Part shown: in pieces, positions 7,774-8,329 of the stretch
How the letters are laid out: each line of letters starts with the position of its first letter
Numbering within the stretch: position 1 is the stretch's first letter
Assembly: GCA_049325575.1 (NCBI GenBank)
Contig: JBMOLK010000206.1
Coordinates: 1-8,329, forward strand
DNA from: JBMOLK01 sp049325575
GTDB lineage: Bacteria > Bacillota > Clostridia > Acetivibrionales > Acetivibrionaceae
DNA: 8,329 nt
Reading direction: 5' to 3'
Translations under genes and position numbers: made by a program
Notes under the pieces: generated by a model
The model's input: the letters and a program-made list of their open reading frames with translations, nothing else
Databases searched by the model: none
What the model was told of the DNA's origin: nothing

Positions 7774-7805
7774 AAGAGATAGCCTATAACTATCTCTTTT
7801 TATTT
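7774..7805 (+). terminator. Rho-independent terminator after ftsH
   Basis: AAGAGATAG (7774-7782) pairs perfectly with CTATCTCTT (7790-7798) around a 7-nt loop (cctataa), and a T-rich run starts at once (ctcttttTATTTTATTTC). It begins 28 nt after the ftsH stop codon. It should end the ftsH transcript and separates ftsH from the thioesterase gene. The reverse strand lacks a matching T-tract, so it looks one-directional. Confidence 0.85.
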
Positions 7806-7814
7806 TATTTCTTC

Positions 7815-7843
7815 TTTATTATTTCAGCATTTTTTGTTATAAT
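7815..7843 (+). promoter_or_regulatory. Extended -10 promoter for the thioesterase gene
   Basis: A consensus TATAAT at 7838-7843 is preceded by TGT, giving the extended -10 form TGTTATAAT (7835-7843). The -35 position, 17 nt away, holds TTTATT (7815-7820), a three-of-six match, as is usual when an extended -10 is present. Transcription would start near 7850, leaving a leader of about 75 nt. The position, just after the ftsH terminator and before an otherwise promoterless gene, supports the call. Confidence 0.6.
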
Positions 7844-7849
7844 AACAAA
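7833..7849. promoter_or_regulatory. Perfect 17-nt dyad over the -10 box, candidate operator
   Basis: TTTGTTATAATAACAAA has two perfect 8-bp arms around a single central base and contains the whole -10 hexamer. The 1-nt centre cannot form an RNA loop, so it fits a site for a dimeric DNA-binding protein better than a hairpin. The half-sites TTGTTA and TAACAA match those of Rex redox-repressor boxes, but they are 3 bp apart instead of the 6 bp of the usual Rex consensus. The regulator is therefore unknown, and an AT-rich coincidence remains possible. Confidence 0.4.
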
Positions 7850-7925
7850 GTTGCAAATTTTATGGGAGTAACAATCCAGGTTTGGGGATGTATTTATTGC
7901 CTAGTATAAATGCGAGGGAAGATCT

Positions 7926-8327
7926 ATGGAAAATATTAATTTGAAGGTGGGCTTGACAGCTTCAGTTGAAACCAGGGTTTTTAGTAAGAGCACAGCAGAA
8001 GAGTTTGGCAGTGGGGATCTAGATGTATATGCGACTCCTGCAATGATAAGTTTAATGGAGCGGGCAGCATTGTCTGCAGTATCGCTGCATTTGCCAAAAG
8101 GGTATTCTACAGTAGGTACGGCAGTGAGCATTAGGCATATTGCAGCTACACCTGTAGGAATGAAGGTGAAGGCTGTTGCAGAACTTGTGGGTATTGAAGG
8201 GAGAAAGCTGACTTTTAAGATTGAAGCTTTTGATGCCGTTGAAAAAATTGGCGAGGGCTGTCATGAAAGATATGTTATCAGTGCTGAAAAATTCAGGGAA
8301 AAAGTGTACGGAAAGGTAAATAAATGA
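7926..8327 (+). CDS. FlK-like hot-dog-fold acyl-CoA thioesterase
   Basis: This 133-residue cytosolic protein resembles the fluoroacetyl-CoA thioesterase FlK of Streptomyces cattleya across its full length, a small hot-dog fold expected to hydrolyse acyl-CoA thioesters. The residues corresponding to the FlK catalytic set are present with identical spacing: T37 (in YATPAM), E45 (in LMERAA) and H71 (in IRHIAATP), each offset by 5 from FlK T42, E50 and H76. R115 in CHERYV matches FlK R120. The position of FlK gate residue Phe36 appears to be D31, so fluoroacetate specificity is not expected; this rests on an alignment to FlK from memory. The ATG has a Shine-Dalgarno, GAGGG at 7914-7918, 7 nt upstream, and an in-frame stop at 7902 excludes a longer start. 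The gene is complete, ending with TGA two bases before the window edge. Its substrate is unknown. Confidence 0.85.
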   Translation: MENINLKVGLTASVETRVFSKSTAEEFGSGDLDVYATPAMISLMERAALSAVSLHLPKGYSTVGTAVSIRHIAATPVGMKVKAVAELVGIEGRKLTFKIEAFDAVEKIGEGCHERYVISAEKFREKVYGKVNK

Positions 8328-8329
8328 TA

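Noticed and set aside
7862..7909. 15-codon leader ORF (ATG at 7862, TAA at 7907-7909) before the thioesterase gene
   Set aside because: It has no Shine-Dalgarno, no run of regulatory codons and no attenuator hairpin nearby; probably chance.
2..8329. Defence system, mobile element, CRISPR array, riboswitch or RNA gene
   Set aside because: The window is densely filled by well-conserved core genes, and the spacers are too short and AT-rich to hold a recognisable structured RNA or repeat array.

Overview
This AT-rich window is most consistent with a low-GC Firmicute of class Clostridia. The GdpP, DnaB, TilS and FtsH proteins look like those of the cellulolytic Ruminiclostridium/Acetivibrio group. 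That placement is inferred from general protein resemblance, AGA/AGG-rich codon use and gene order, not from a search. All seven genes lie on the + strand. No RNA gene, mobile element, CRISPR array, integrase or toxin/antitoxin pair is visible.

Layout. Positions 2-1855 hold the 3' part of gdpP (c-di-AMP phosphodiesterase); its N-terminal membrane anchor lies off the left edge. It is followed by rplI (ribosomal protein L9, 1928-2374) and dnaB (replicative helicase, 2410-3747). Only 16 nt separate dnaB from tilS (tRNA-Ile lysidine synthetase, 3764-5170), which is followed by hpt (hypoxanthine phosphoribosyltransferase, 5229-5771). A 171-nt, very AT-rich spacer carrying candidate promoter elements precedes ftsH (5943-7745), which starts with TTG behind a strong Shine-Dalgarno. 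A clear rho-independent terminator (7774-7805) closes the run. Beyond it, a separate promoter with a perfect 17-nt dyad over its -10 box leads into a complete small FlK-like hot-dog thioesterase gene (7926-8327).

How the genes fit together. Two classical Firmicute clusters, gdpP-rplI-dnaB and tilS-hpt-ftsH, are joined end to end, probably as one largely co-transcribed block. Its jobs are housekeeping: second-messenger turnover, translation, replication, tRNA decoding, purine salvage and membrane protein quality control. The thioesterase is a separate transcription unit.

I found no convincing new biological system. The best leads are the dyad/extended -10 element before the thioesterase, the thioesterase itself (FlK catalytic residues kept, fluoroacetate gate apparently not), and the fusion of the two clusters.
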